DNA of 64,000 bases from Macrotis lagotis (Eukaryota; Chordata; Mammalia; Peramelemorphia; Peramelidae). Position 1 is the stretch's first letter; the number at the start of each line of letters is the position of its first letter. The notes beneath the pieces are model-generated. The model worked only from the letters and a program-made list of their open reading frames with translations, was not told the origin of the DNA and did not search any database. The DNA is taken from assembly GCF_037893015.1 (NCBI RefSeq), contig NC_133659.1, positions 15,207,361 through 15,271,360 of the forward strand, written 5' to 3'. Positions 33,886-46,523 of this stretch are shown here, in pieces. A program made the translations under genes and the position numbers.

Positions 33886-34275
33886 CATTGGTGTCGTCAT
33901 TATCATCTTCACCTCATTCTGCATCCTGAGTCTACCACATTTATCTCAGGAGATAGATATAATGCTTCATCTTTGGTTCATTGAAACCATGGTTGGTCAT
34001 TGCATTAATCACAGTTCCTAAGTGTGTCAAAGTTGTTTATGCTTATAGTGTTGGTATTATAGTTTACATTGGCTTTTTGATTCTACTCACTTCATTTTGC
34101 ATCAGTTCATACAAATCTTCCCAGGATTCACTGCATCCAAAGGAGCTATATTTTCTCATTTCTTCTTTGGGATTAAAATAGTACATTATAATTATGTTGA
34201 ATTCAGGTTTGTTTGTTTGTTTTTTTCCCGATTGTTGTTCTCCCCAATGTCTATTATTTTTTGATTCTTGTAATT
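33886..34275 (-). mobile_element. L1 LINE ORF2 C-terminal relic
   Basis: The minus strand encodes 'EEMRKYSSFGCSESWEDLYE' followed by 'LMQNEVSR', homologous to the ORF2 C-terminal block at 13549-14088. On the plus strand 'ggttggtcattgcattaatc' and 'tcacttcattttgcatcagt' give the expected order. Bases 34276-34984 show nothing named. Confidence 0.7.
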
Positions 34276-34984
34276 TCACTTTTTTGGATTGTTTTCAAAA
34301 AACAAATGAATATAAAATAAAAAAAAAAAACTAGGTGTTTAAATGAAACCAACTTAGAAACACAAAAGAGACAGATTAAGAAAAATTGGGTAAGATCTTC
34401 CCAACACTATTGTTAAATTTGACATGAATGAAGCACCATTAGGAGACTGAATTGTTTTTCCCATGGTGGGGAATGTGTTAGCCCTGACCAGGTCAGACTC
34501 CCACCCTCAGGCTCCTTTTTGATCAGTGACTGAGATGGCTGACTGGAGTGTGGTCTGATAGCAGGTAAAGACTCCAGGTTTTATTGACTTTGTTGCTGTT
34601 TCTACTTTTTTTTTTAACTCACTTCTTTCACTCTCCTCTTTCTTGGTTTTTGATTTCTGTCCTTCACTTCCCAGTTTTCCTTTGAATCTTTTTGTTCAGC
34701 CTGAGGATAATAGAAGAGGTTTTGGTATTCAACCCCGACCTCTTTTTAAATCTTGCTGATTTCCAGGATTCCCAATGAACTCCATCCACTTGCCTCTTTA
34801 TTTTTCATAAGAATTCTGTGAGTCAGAGGGGGTCAAGTATAATTCCTTGTCCTTTTAAAGTTGGCTTTGGCCCAATAGATAATTCTCTTCTGCATCTGAT
34901 TATTTTCCCATGGAAATTCAGGTACAATGGAAAAAATTTGACCTATTTTGGTTATATCTGTGAACCCTCTGAAGAAGAAATAAA

Positions 34985-35235
34985 TAGATATTTGTATAGA
35001 GCCAGGCACAATACTGAGTGTTTTTTTTTTAACAAATATTATCATTTTATCCTCATAACAACCCTAGTAAATAGGCATGATTATAATTCTATTTTAAAGC
35101 TAAGAAAACTGAAGCAAATGGAGATGAAGTGACTTGTCTAGGGTCACACAGCTAGTAAGTGTCTGTGGCCAAAGATAAACTCAGGTCCTCCTGTTGCCGA
35201 GCTCAGAACTCTTTTCACTGTATCACCAACTGTCT
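34985..35235 (-). mobile_element. Class D (MIR-like) SINE, near full length
   Basis: 'tttatcctcataacaaccct', 'agctaagaaaactgaagcaa', 'tctagggtcacacagctagt', 'aaactcaggtcctcctgttg'. Ends in the head complement. Confidence 0.7.
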
Positions 35236-35504
35236 CTGAGAAAGAATGGGCAGAGTATCATTTCCTGGACTGTCATGGGCAAGCTCTGAGAGACCCTCTC
35301 CACAATGAATCCTTGGGCAAAGGTATCTTACTCTTTGTATCCTATAAAAGATTATTTTTGATTACAGTCAAAATTTTAACACTTTTTTATATGGACATGT
35401 AACTGGAACCAAATTTGTTGGTTTCATTGATCACTAGTTTGGAAAGAAAAAAACCCTACATGACCTGCATGTTTATATTTCTGTGAAAGATCAAAGATAT
35501 TTTT

Positions 35505-35765
35505 AAAAATTAAATTCTTTTTTGATAAACCAGAACATATTTTTCTCTTTTTTTTTACTTCTCCCCCAATGATGAAGAAAAAGGAAAAACAAAACTTGTA
35601 ACAAATATATTCAGTTAGGTAAAACAAATTCCCTAATTGTCCATGTCCAGAAAAATGTGCTTCCTTCTGGATGCTGGGTCTCTTACCTCTAGGATGTGAG
35701 TATTTAATAGGATGCAGACCTCAGTAGTAGTTGGTCATTGCATCGATCTAAAATATCTAGCTCAA
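35505..35765 (-). mobile_element. L1 LINE 3' UTR fragment
   Basis: 'aacttgtaacaaatatattc', 'aaacaaattccctaattgtc', 'gtagttggtcattgcatcga': complement of the second-subfamily 3' UTR (compare 32765-33155). Bases 35766-36264 show nothing named. Confidence 0.5.
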
Positions 35766-36264
35766 AAAGCATTCTCAAAACTCATTTTCTTTAGAAAAAG
35801 CCTTACTTTCTCTCTTCTTGCATATACTTACATACAATAATAAGCTAGGATTTGTCCAAATGGGAATCTCCCAGATGCTGGAACTCCCTCTATCAGTGTG
35901 AATAGCAAGACTTTTAGGAAAGATCATTAAGTAAGTCGTCGCTTTCAAGTTGCAAAGAACAGTGGAAGCCATTTAATCTAGCTATCACCATTGTGGTCAT
36001 CCTTGTTGCTATCTTTTCTTATCTCCTCTTTTCCCATGGACAAAGTGCTTATATTTTCAGTATAGAAAAATGTTAAAGTGTTGAAAAATATTGAAAAATA
36101 GTGCAGAGAGATGAGGGGTCAATGCAAAGCACCTTGAGAGAAAACTATGGATGGACACTTCATTAGGATGGACAATAGGCAGAAGGGGAAGGTCAATTTA
36201 AGAGATGTTGAGATGCCAAAGTGTTATGTTATTTAAAATCCAAACTTCAGCTGTGCCCTTCAAC

Positions 36265-36655
36265 TCAATTCAACAATTAGATAGGTGTTCATTAAGCATT
36301 ACCAACCCTGCTCTGGGCTACAAAAGACAAGAATGAAACAGTTCATTTCCTCTAGGAGCTTCCATGATATTAGGGGGAAGCAGGTACTCCAACACATAAA
36401 TGTGGAAAGTGTGCAAAGCAATTCTAAGATGGTGGAGAGGGACAAGATTTGGTAATAATTTGGGGAATTCCAGAAGGTGTTGTCTAGGAAATACTTGGAC
36501 TCAGCCTTCAGTGGAGGTTGGAATTCCAAGAGTCAGAAGTGGGAAGAAGTCTATCCATGTAAGGGACTCAGCCTGTGCAAAGATCCAGTGGCAGGAACAT
36601 AGGGAATATAAAGGGGAGTAATTGGAGCCAAGCTGGGAAGGATGTTAAAATGAAG
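36265..36655 (-). mobile_element. L2 LINE fragment
   Basis: 'aggtgttcattaagcattac', 'atttcctctaggagcttcca', 'gcctgtgcaaagatccagtg', 'gagccaagctgggaaggatg': complement of the L2 3' region. Bases 36656-37559 show nothing named. Confidence 0.5.
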
Positions 36656-37559
36656 ATTAGCCTGCCTAGAAACAAAATTTCTCAATACAGTAGATTAAGA
36701 TGTTGGTAAAATCCATGTCATTCTAATGAACTTCCATTCTGTTTCCTACTTGGGTTGTGAGATCGATTAGATTTTAGTACTTCAATGGACCAAAGGAGGT
36801 TATTCTTTCTATTGATGCAAATTGTGGCCCATCCATGTCTTTTCATCCTGTGTGTTTCCTTCTCATTAATTTTCCCTAAAGAATATCTTCATTGGTAGAG
36901 ACAGTATTGACAGTATGGTCTTTCCTCAGACCCAGTATTCTGTTCTTCAAAGATCCCATAGGATGTAACTAACTCTAGGAGGAGGTCATCAGCACAAGAA
37001 CCCAGGTCCCAAGGCAGGAGCTAAAGCTGGAGACAGAAGAGAAAAAAGGAAGAAGTATTTATTTAGCAATATTATGTTAAGTGCTTTATAAAATTTCTCT
37101 CATTCGATAAGCAGATCAAAATAAACACTGACCATCATCACAAATTATTGCAAATCTAGAGACTCTAAGTTGGAGTCATTCTATAATAGCTGCAAGAAGA
37201 GACTTAAAAGGAAAAAAATTTTCTACTATGACTATATGAAAACCTAGAAGAAATCAAGTAAGAAAAAAAATTAAATGAATGCATGGGAGAAAAAAATTAA
37301 GACAATTTATAGTTTAGAAGAGAAAGTGGTGAACCTTATTCAAGTCAACTTGGTCTTTCATTAAAGAGTTATAGGTTCTGTCATCATTCTACTCATCCTT
37401 CAGTTTCTGAATGCTTCTTATAAAATGTGAGGTTCCCTACTGAACATAACATTCCAAGGAAGGTCAAACCAGCCCAGATTAATGAAAACTTTCAGATTTA
37501 TTAAAAAACCAGAGAGCAAAGTAAAGACAGAAAAATCTTTTGATAAACTCCATAAAAGA

Positions 37560-38495
37560 AGTCCCCCAAACCCCTCTAATCTTGAATCTCTAAATACCTT
37601 TAAGTCTCTTCAAACATGTCTCAAACTGAACTCCTTAACTCTGCCCCCCCAACCCCAAGTCCTTTTTTCTTCCTTATTTTCTTATGACTATCAAGAGTAT
37701 TTCCATCATCTGAGTCACCTTGGCATGCAACCTAGGTATCATCCTCAACTCTAACTCTCTCTCATTTCAAACCACTTATTCCATGTGCTACCAAGTCCCA
37801 TCCATTCTACCTTCACAACATCTCCCCTGACACTGTGGCTATGATGATGCAGATCGGTATCACCTCATTTCTGGACTACCAAAATAGCCTGCTGGTAGAA
37901 CTCCTTGCCTCAACTCTATCTTCCCTCATTTATCAAAGTGGTCTGTCTAAAACTACCATCTGATCATATCATTCTTTTGCTCAACATAAACCAGAGGCTT
38001 CCTATTGCCTCAAGAAACAAATATGAAATTATCTGACATTCAAATGCTTCATGATTTGACGTCTCCCTTCCTCTCCAGTCTTTTTACTCTCCTCCACACA
38101 CTTAGTGATCCATTGGTACTGGCCTTCTTGTTCTTCTTGTTCCTTGAACCATGACATTCTATCTTTGAGAATTGACTGTGCTTCAGACTTGGAATTTTCT
38201 CTCTCCTCCTGGCTTCCTTAGCTTCCTTATCTTTCTTCAAGTCCCAGATAAATCTCACCTTAGATAGGAAGCCTTTCCCAATCCCCCTTAACATTAGAGT
38301 GTCCTTCTGAGGTTGTCTCCATTTTTTTTCCCTGGTTTATACCTTGTTTGAACTTGCTTACATCTTTCCTTCTTTATGACACTGTGAGCTCTTTGAGAGC
38401 AGGGATCATTTTTTTTTTTTGCCCTTTTTTGTAGCCTCATTATTTAGCATAATGGCTGCTAGGTGTTTATTAACTATTGCTTGACTTGACAAAAC
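37560..38495 (+). mobile_element. L2 LINE, about 900 bp of the 3' region
   Basis: The longest L2 in the window, in sense: 'ctggactaccaaaatagcct', 'actaccatctgatcatatca', 'aggcttcctattgcctcaag', 'cttccttatctttcttcaag', 'aggaagcctttcccaatccc', 'tgtgagctctttgagagcag', ending 'ggtgtttattaactattgct'. It covers the end of the ORF and the 3' UTR; frames are destroyed. Bases 38496-39249 are AT-rich with nothing named. Confidence 0.75.
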
Positions 38496-39249
38496 CCAGA
38501 AAGGTTAAGGGACTTGCCCAGGAGCAGAGATTGAGCCTCTTTGTAAATCTACCAAGTTATCTACTCCAGAAATTCCCAATGTTTTTTGTTCTGTGAACCT
38601 CTTTCAACAACAAAATGCATTGTGATCTGGGTAATGCAAAATATTCCTGATAAGATTCTTTTAGACATATTCATTCAGTGCTTATAATAACTTTTGTTCC
38701 CCCAAACAACAAAGTAAAATTCATATTATATAATTATAATCATAAAAGATAAAGCTTCATTTTATTTATAATATGAAAACTCTACCTATAAAATTATTAA
38801 TAATTTGTGTGGAACATCCTGAAAGAATTAAAAGAAGGAATCTAGCAAGATTCATATGCTTACTATTATCTTCAAGACTCCATATCAAATTTCTTTATTT
38901 TTATAAATTTTATAGAATATAAACAGCACTTTTAATAAATAAATTACAGTTTGGAAGACATTTAATGCAATGAATGTCAAATGTAAACTTTGATGTTGGA
39001 TTTTTTTTTTATTTGAACAAGGTTTTGTGTGTTTGACTCAAAATTTAACAAACTTGGCCTTAAATCTGATTTTGTATTGGAGTTTATTTCTGAATTGTGA
39101 TTAAAAAAATAAAATAAAAATGCTCACTTACACAGATATGTGGTAGAAAATCTTAGGAGAATTTTACTAAGTCTTTTGCTGAGAGATGGAAACTCGTTTT
39201 TAAACTTTTTACTCATCAGACCAGTTGACAAGAATGAGTAGCTAGTTAT

Positions 39250-39650
39250 TTTGTAAAATATTTATTTTTATTTTTAAAACCTATTTATTTTCAATAGTCA
39301 TCAAAAAATTGAGTTCCAAATTCTCTTCCCTCCCTTCAGCTCTTTTCCCATCCACTGAAGAGACAAACAGTATGATATCAATTATAAACCATGTTTCAAA
39401 AAAATTCCCCAAATTTAAATGCAAGAAAAATAAAGAAAATGAAAAAAGTATGCTTTAAATTGTACTCAGAGTTCATCAGTTCTGCCTCTGGAGGCGGGTC
39501 GTATTTTTCATCATGAATTCTTTAGAACTGTCTTGGATCATCATATTAAGCAGTATAGTTCAGTTTATGCTTAGTTTATCATTGTTCTAATATTGCTGTT
39601 ACTATGTTCAATGTTCTTAAAAATGTCTATTTTTTTCTACTGGAGAATGA
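39250..39650 (-). mobile_element. L1 LINE 3' UTR and ORF2 end fragment
   Basis: 'gagttccaaattctcttccc', 'cagtatgatatcaattataa', 'gtatgctttaaattgtactc', 'ttagaactgtcttggatcat': same subfamily as 12954-14088. Confidence 0.65.
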
Positions 39651-39827
39651 CAACCTTTGTATTAAATGATAAAGGTATTTAAAGTGTAGTTGCATACATT
39701 GTTTAGTTGTTGCTTTTGTTTTTAAACAACGTTTACCTCTAAACTAACTTTTGTAAATATTTTCTTTAAGTGGGACTTCTACCACTTACACACTAGCTGC
39801 ACTCTTTATTTTTTATTTTTTAAAATT

Positions 39828-39963
39828 TTTTTTAAATTTTAAGAGAATGGGGGCTAAGTGACTTTCCCAAGGTCACACAGGATATTATTAAGTGTCTGGT
39901 TTGAATTTAGGCCCTCCTGACTCCAGGGCTGGTGCTCTATTCACTGCGCCACCTAGCTGCCCC
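39828..39963 (-). mobile_element. Class A SINE
   Basis: 'gctaagtgactttcccaagg', 'ctcctgactccagggctggt', 'cactgcgccacctagctgcc'. A small deletion near the B box. It separates two L1 copies. Confidence 0.85.
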
Positions 39964-40440
39964 TAGAGATATTTTCAAAAAATAATATTTTCCCCAATGA
40001 CAAGTTAAAGCAATTTTTAAACACTTAAAATTTTGAGTTCTAAATTTTCTATCTCCTTTCCTTTTTTCCATTCCTGGGATAATCATTTAATATAGATTAT
40101 ACATGTACTATTATGTATGTCTATATTATTCGTGTTGTGAAAGAAGATGCAGATTAAAAAAACACTGAAAAAATAAAGTGAAGAATAGTATGCTTAAATC
40201 TGCATTTCTCTGATTGTAGATAGCATTATTCATCTTAAATCCTTCAGAATTATTTTAGATCATCGCATTGCAGAGAATGGCTAAGATATTCACAACTGAT
40301 CTTCATATATTATTGCTATTACTGTATACAATGTTCTCATTTTGCTCGCTTCACTTTGCATCATTTAATGTAAGTTTTTCCAGGTTTTACTGAAATCAAA
40401 CTGTTCATCATTTCTTATAGCACAATAGTATTTGAGATAC
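39964..40440 (-). mobile_element. L1 LINE 3' UTR and ORF2 end
   Basis: 'gttgtgaaagaagatgcaga', 'gtatgcttaaatctgcattt', 'atcattcttcttc'-free but 'cttcactttgcatcatttaa' and 'tcatttcttatagcacaata' give the ORF2-end order. Bases 40441-41061 show nothing named. Confidence 0.7.
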
Positions 40441-41061
40441 TTTATTAAATGAATATGACTGACCAGTGCCAAACATTTCATCTAAAAATCCATCAGATAA
40501 CATAAGTGGAGGATGTTTAAAGCAGTAAATAACCTTGATACTGAAATGGGAGGCAATGTAAGGTTTATTTCTGCAGAACTTTTGTGACAGTCTGCTTTGG
40601 TTTCAAGATGGCCAATGAACACTCCCAGTGATCATGATTTTCCAATGCTGTGAGAACACTAACATTCATAGCATCTTGATCACATAATTAAACAGCTGAT
40701 GAGATATGATTACAGGGTAATAGAGGGGAATGAGAGAACTAGTCTAGTGCAGTGTACAGAATGCAAATGTGTATGCATCTAGTTACTGGGAATCGGTTTG
40801 TCCTCAAATGTCAACTCTGTGGCAGTTTGGAAACAATTTGATGGCAGGTTGAGAAACTATAAGAATGTGTTGTACTTGGACAGATGTGGACCTAGTTTGA
40901 TGTAAAGTATTGTATGCATGATCATGATTTTTAAATAGTTGCAGAAAGAAAGCTATGATTCTTTGAGTGTGTTCCTAATGTAATTAGTCATTGCTTAAGG
41001 TGCCAATGAGATATTTTTAGTATAAACCCTTCGGATAGTTGTCATGAATGTAATGGATCCC

Positions 41062-41545
41062 TAATATCTTTATGATCAAGGGTAAAGTTTTCAGTTTGCC
41101 TTTTAAAACCCTTAACAACCTAGCTCCTTCCTACCTTTCCATTCTTCTTACACTTACTTCCCTCACACTGTCCCATCTAGCTACCTTGGTCTACCTGCTG
41201 TTCCTCTCACATGAAACTTCATCCTCTGATTGTGCCCTTGGGTTGTCTGCTCCTTATGCCTGGGATTCTTTCCCTTCCCACTTCAGCCTCTTATCATTCT
41301 TGGCTTCCTTCAAGACTCTGCTCAAATCTCAATCAGCAAGGGGACTTTCCAAATGTTCCACTCTGCCTCTGCAACTATCCCAGTGCTTCCCCTAATTATA
41401 TCATCTCCAACCCATCTTGTCTATCTCTTATTTGAATGCAGGTGCTTGCATATTGCCCCTCCTATTAGACTGGAAGCTCTTTGAGAGAAGGGACTGGTTT
41501 TACTTGCATTTGAATCCCTACTACCTGGCCCATGATATGTGTTAT
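41062..41545 (+). mobile_element. L2 LINE 3' region
   Basis: 'tttaaaacccttaacaacct', 'tggcttccttcaagactctg', 'ctattagactggaagctctt', 'tttgagagaagggactggtt'. Three overlapping open frames at 41072-41484 lie within it. Bases 41546-42004 show nothing named. Confidence 0.65.
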
Positions 41546-42004
41546 TGTGACTCACATTTTGGTCAGTCTGGGCTGCTTAACAAATAAATGGGGCTGAGGA
41601 TGACAGTATTTCATACCATCTCTCCTTGACTTATCAAATGCTCTTTGACCCCTGGCTGACTCTTTCAGTTGCTTGGGTGACAGACTCCTCTATAAAACCA
41701 CTTCCAGATAGCAAATGTTTTATGTTTTCTAGAAAATGACCATTATCGATGGAGCCATTTTTCATACTCTTTTTAAAGCCCTTCTTGTTCTTTCCTACCA
41801 GATGAGTAGAAAGAGGAAAGAAAAAGAAAACTCACGGGATCATAAAAAATCCAACTCAAACCAAAACCAAAAAAAAACCACATTTCAAGAAGTGAAAACA
41901 TGAATCAAGGGACACAATAAGTAATTATGAACTGTAAAACACAACTCTTCTGGGTGTGGAATGTTTTACAAAAAGTACAATAATTCTCATCTGTGGTCAT
42001 ATCA

Positions 42005-42091
42005 ACAGATCTATAATCATTTATTAAGTGCCCAAGGGCACCGTGCTAGGGGCTGGGGAAAACAAAGAAACAAAGTGAATGAATGAAATAT
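42005..42091 (-). mobile_element. L2 LINE tail fragment
   Basis: 'catttattaagtgcccaagg', 'caccgtgctaggggctgggg': complement of the L2 terminus. A class A SINE follows directly. Confidence 0.55.
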
Positions 42092-42254
42092 ACTATATTT
42101 TTTTTGGGGGGGGATTTTTGCAAGGCAGTGAGTTTAAGTGACCTGCCCAAGGTCTCACACCTAGGTAAGTTTTAAGTGTCTGAGGTCAACTTTGAACTCA
42201 GGTCCTCCTGACTCCAGGATCAGTGCTCCATCCACTGTACCAGCTAGTTGCCCC
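42092..42254 (-). mobile_element. Class A SINE
   Basis: T/G-rich tail, 'tttttgcaaggcagtgagtt', 'ttgaactcaggtcctcctga', head end 'accagctagttgcccc'. Confidence 0.85.
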
Positions 42255-44854
42255 AATAAGCTTTACTTTCAAGTAGTTTCTGTTCTACAGAGGAGGACAG
42301 CCTACATACATACATGCTACATGTAGAAATACAAATCTTACACAGTAGTCTGGAGGGAGAACACTAACAGCTGGAAATATCAGAAAAGATTTTAGTGAGT
42401 AGATTGTACTTGTCTATTTTGGTACCTGTTAGCAGCAGACCTGGGACATAAATCATGACTATAAGGAAGGGCCACATCCAGACATCAGTCTAATATGAAC
42501 TTAATTCTATTTATTTGACCAAACCAGTTGAAGCTATACTAGAAGTAGAGGAACTTTCCAAAACATTTTATCTAGGCAGCATTGACCATGAGAAACTTCT
42601 TTTTTCATTTCATTGGGGTCTCTGCTCCTGATTTGGGGGGGGGTTCAAAAACCTTTCAGGGGAGAGAGAATGGTTGGGGCTGCCAATAGTGCTTGCCTTT
42701 ATTTGGTCTATGTGATATAGGGGTTGGATGGGGAAGAAAATGAACCAGAAGCAGGAAGAGAAAGGGAAAAAAAGGAAATGGAAGAAAAACTCAAAAAAAA
42801 AAAAAAAAAGGAAAGAAGAGGAGAATGAAATAAAAGAGAGGCACAGAAAGAAGGGAGTCTTGAATGAATACATTCTAATGCACTCCAATAGGACCTTTGG
42901 GAAAAGACATACATACACACATAAGCATGCATATACATAAAGACATGTGTGTTTGTGTATGTCTATATCTCTCTATACATGTATTTATTTTTCTTTCTCT
43001 TGAAGTTTGTAGATAAGTCTATAATGAAGCTGACAAAATCTTGATTGGCCTGTTCTGTCCTCCCACATCATCTCCCCATCCTAGCTGGCAGCTTCATCTC
43101 CCAGTAACCGATCCATCAGAGATGTCCTATTTCATCTAATGAACCTAATTTCAGACAAAGGTAACTGCCACCTTTTGTTTCAGCCCATGCTTTTATTTTT
43201 CAAAAACCAGAGTTGACCCTTGAACTCAATCTGTACTTGCCTATTGATGCATAAATATCTATAATATCACAGTAAATTAAATTCCATTTTAAAAGGGTTT
43301 CTATTTAACAATCTGTCAGAACTTTCCACTGACTGTTTGATTTCTGGTCTCCTCTGTCCACTGACAGGTTTATCTCAAGATAGCTTGATTAATGAAACCC
43401 TTGATTTGGGAGTTAAACCCATGTCCAATTGCTGTCCTCCCTTAAAGCTTGCTTGGGGAACATTGTGGTCTGGCTACTGGCTTCCCCAAACTTCAAACCT
43501 CTTTTTCTGCACAAGGAGCCAGGGTGAAATGAACAGGCTGGACCTCTGGGGTTCTGCCAGGACGGGTGGCATTATCATGCCACTTTCTAGTCAGAAGGGC
43601 TGGGCCACACCAGCTTCTAACCTTTGGGGTTTAGAAAAATGTTTCAGAGTTAGGACAAACAAACAGCAATTGGTTTTCCTTTGAATGACCAGTCAGGCAT
43701 GGGGAGGAGGCGTGGCAGCAGGCTCCCCCAGGACAGAGGAATGATCAAGTGCCTACTGAAGGGAGGGGCAAGAGAAAAAGAGAGGAAGACAACATATGGG
43801 AGGAGGCTGTTCATGAAGCCAAAGGGCTGGGGAGCTGATAGCTCTTTAGGAAACGTAATTTATTTTATTAACAGATACCCTGCAAGCAGCTCGTACAGGA
43901 AAATAGAAAAGCCCAACTGTGTTGTATGTCATTCCTGACAAGTATTCACACTGGGGACTGATGCTCATGTTGCAGCATCTCCTTCTGGGCCCACCTGCCA
44001 GGGAAAGCCTTGCAAAACAGAACGTCCTACATTGGCCAAGGTCCCGATGTGGTCCAGGCCTTCTGTTTTGGTTGCAGCTTAAATGTTTTGGGTTCAACTG
44101 CAGAAGCCGCACACAAATCAAATGAGCTAGCATCTTTCAGGTGCTTCTGGCCCTATTTGGGGAGCTGCCCTCATCTAGAGGATTCCATTTTGGCATCTAA
44201 GTGGTTTTGGTTTCCAAGCATGAACAATGCTTGGACAAGGGCAGCAAGCTCACTCACCTCTGGTTGTGTTGAACCTTGCCTCTGGAGTACTTCTGTTTTT
44301 TATGTTTTTTAGAAAACAGCCAAGTTTTTTGGCTACCTTAAATTTTCTTTTTCTTTCTTTCTTCCCCCCTTCCTTTTCTTTCCTTTTTGTCTTTCTCTCT
44401 CTTTTCCTTTTTCCTCTCTCTACTGCCCCCATCTTGGACTCAGACCAAGGGCTGGGCCTGCACCACAAGCTCCTGGCATTCTCCCAGTCCCCCAGAAATG
44501 TTGCTCTGAATCATCAGAGATGTGGTCCTGCTGAGTCGGGGCTCCCTGTCTGGTGTCCACTGGAAGCAAGAGGGCAAGACTTGGGAGAAGCTCCAAGAAA
44601 GCCCTCTCCTGTCTTCTCACCTCCAGGGAGGCCAAGGAGAAAACAGGTTGGCAGCTTCTCCAGATGCCAAAAATGAACCTGGCGGAGCATATACAAGTCC
44701 GATCTGATTCTGTGGCCATCCGTGAAAATGAATTCACCCAAGAATGTGTCCTTCTGGCCAAAAATGAATGTAGCCTCCTAGAGAATCTCAAGTCAGGCAG
44801 AAGGCTAACCAGGTCTCTTTTTTGTACTGAGATGGTTGTGTTTGTTATTGTTAA

Positions 44855-44855
<1 letters not shown>
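42255..44855. other. Repeat-poor, relatively GC-rich unique sequence
   Basis: Apart from an A run at 42793-42808 and pyrimidine-rich runs near 44345-44410 I recognise no transposon here. Frames of 95-158 codons occur (for example 43337-43684) but show no domain, no typical codon bias and no matching splice context, so I do not call a gene. Confidence 0.4.
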
Positions 44856-44856
<1 letters not shown>

Positions 44857-44896
<40 letters not shown>

Positions 44897-44897
44897 A
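44857..44897 (+). repeat. (ATC)n microsatellite
   Basis: About 13 CAT units. It gives the run of Met residues in the reverse frame at 44420-44896, an artefact. Confidence 0.93.
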
Positions 44898-45009
44898 GCT
44901 AACCTTTATCCTGACATAAATGGGCTGTCCCTGTCAGGTTAACTTTCCAACACTCTAAGAGATGGTCAGAGAAGTTTTCTTATCTATTCCAGTGAAATCA
45001 CCCATCCAT

Positions 45010-45232
45010 CCCCATCCCTACCATTTTCTGAGTACCTTTAAGGCTTGCAAAATGCTTCACATATATTGTCTCATTTAGTTCATGTGAGATGCTACATTAT
45101 TTTTTTTAGGTTGCTACATTATTTTTATTCCCATTTTGCATCTGAGAAAACTACACATGAAATAGTTTGCCCAAAGACACACAGCAGACAAGTGTCTGAG
45201 GCAGGATTTGAATCCAGGTCTTCCTCCATAAT
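45010..45232 (-). mobile_element. Class D (MIR-like) SINE
   Basis: 'gcaaaatgcttcacatatat', 'ttttgcatctgagaaaacta', 'ggcaggatttgaatccaggt'. Contains a small internal duplication of 'tgctacattatttt' near 45090 and 45112. Confidence 0.6.
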
Positions 45233-45399
45233 GGGTCATGCTTCTTCTCAGTGGAAGGTGCTTCATCCCTTTGAGCTGTCCATGTTTTCTGAAAGAAGAG
45301 ACTGACCAACGGCAAAGCTTTGACATAGGACAGAGCAAGGAGAGAGGTCAGTCTGGGCCCTTGCTGGGGTGTGGGCAGGACCCTGGGTCTGGAGGAAGG

Positions 45400-45520
45400 A
45401 CCTGTGTGTGAATTCTGCCTCTGCTGTTGATGATATGCATTACCCAGGGCAAAGAGCATGACTTCTCCATGCCTCAGCTTCTCATCTGCAAAATGAAAGG
45501 GCTGGACAAGTTGATTTCTA
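45400..45520 (+). mobile_element. MIR-like SINE
   Basis: 'gaattctgcctctgctgttg', 'atgcctcagcttctcatctg', 'gcaaaatgaaagggctggac'. Confidence 0.5.
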
Positions 45521-45659
45521 AGAAAAGGAATTATTAATTCCTTTGTCAGATTGGTGAAACCTGGATATGTCGCAAAACAATGTGTGTAGGTATGCATGCT
45601 TAGATGGATGCACAATATACATACACATTTACACACATGCACAAATATATTAATATAAA

Positions 45660-45960
45660 TAGATAAGGTTGCAGAGAAAAGAAACCAATTGTATTTAAAA
45701 ATTATTAAATATATATTATGTATTTACATTATATATGCATATATCTAAGCAAATGCTTTTAAATTATAAAAATAAGGCTATGAAGGGAACCACCTACCTT
45801 GAAAAGTAGTTAAACACCATATCTTATGTTTACATTTTATATACAATATCTGTGTATTATATCAAAAATGTTTTAAAATCCATATACACAGTGCATGGGA
45901 TTGCAAAGGAAATCAATGATATTGAAAAGCAGTTTACAAGCTTATATGTCCAAACAAATT
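45660..45960. mobile_element. Internal fragments of a DNA-transposon-like element
   Basis: Two similar stretches, 'agagaaaagaaaccaattgt' (about 45672) and 'gcaaaggaaatcaatgatat' (about 45903), separated by AT-rich DNA. They resemble the middle of a hAT-like element. Weak evidence. Bases 45961-46104 show nothing else. Confidence 0.3.
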
Positions 45961-46104
45961 TGCCAATGCTTGTGGAGAACCCTTGTTTTCAGATGTCTGC
46001 AACCATGGGCCATTTTCACCTCTCTCTCCCCCCCCAGCCTCACTCCTCAGGGGATCACTGCTTTGGATTTCTGATTTCAGAGGAAGGGGCTTCCTCCAAA
46101 TTCC

Positions 46105-46200
46105 TGCCCAATCCTTCCACTTGATCTATGTGACCTTGAGCAAGTAATTTCTCCTTTCTAGAATGACAGACTTGGGCTCCATGATCTCTGATATCCCTTG
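46105..46200 (+). mobile_element. MIR-like fragment
   Basis: 'gtgaccttgagcaagtaatt', 'ctctgatatcccttggagcc'. Short. Confidence 0.35.
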
Positions 46201-46454
46201 GAGCCCACCTACATGATTCCTGGGCCTTGTCTCAATGGTTCCAAAGAAGACCAACCTCAGTTTGCTCATTGGCAATGAGTGACAGGCTCCACACTGTAAC
46301 ACTTGGGATTAATGGGAAGAACTCAGCTTTCCTGTTCTGTTGGTGCCTCTTTTCAAATGGCTCCAGCCATGCAAGACAGTGAGAGGGGAAAAATACTGTG
46401 AAAGAAAACATTTGTCCCAACATTAAGGGAAAAAAACCTCTTGACTTATCAACT

Positions 46455-46523
46455 TAGACTTTTGGACTTGAATCCTCTTGACTCCAAGGCCAATGACTCT
46501 ATTCATTGGACCACCTTGCTGCC
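46455..46523 (-). mobile_element. SINE head fragment
   Basis: 'ttggacttgaatcctcttga', 'tcattggaccaccttgctgc': complement of a tRNA-like SINE head only. Bases 46524-47394 show nothing named. Confidence 0.5.

Noticed and set aside
41072-41484. Three overlapping frames of 74-107 codons
   Set aside because: They lie within an L2 3' region in frames unrelated to the L2 ORF.
44420-44896. 158-codon minus-strand frame starting with 13 Met
   Set aside because: The Met run is the (ATC)n microsatellite, and the remainder shows no domain or conserved motif.
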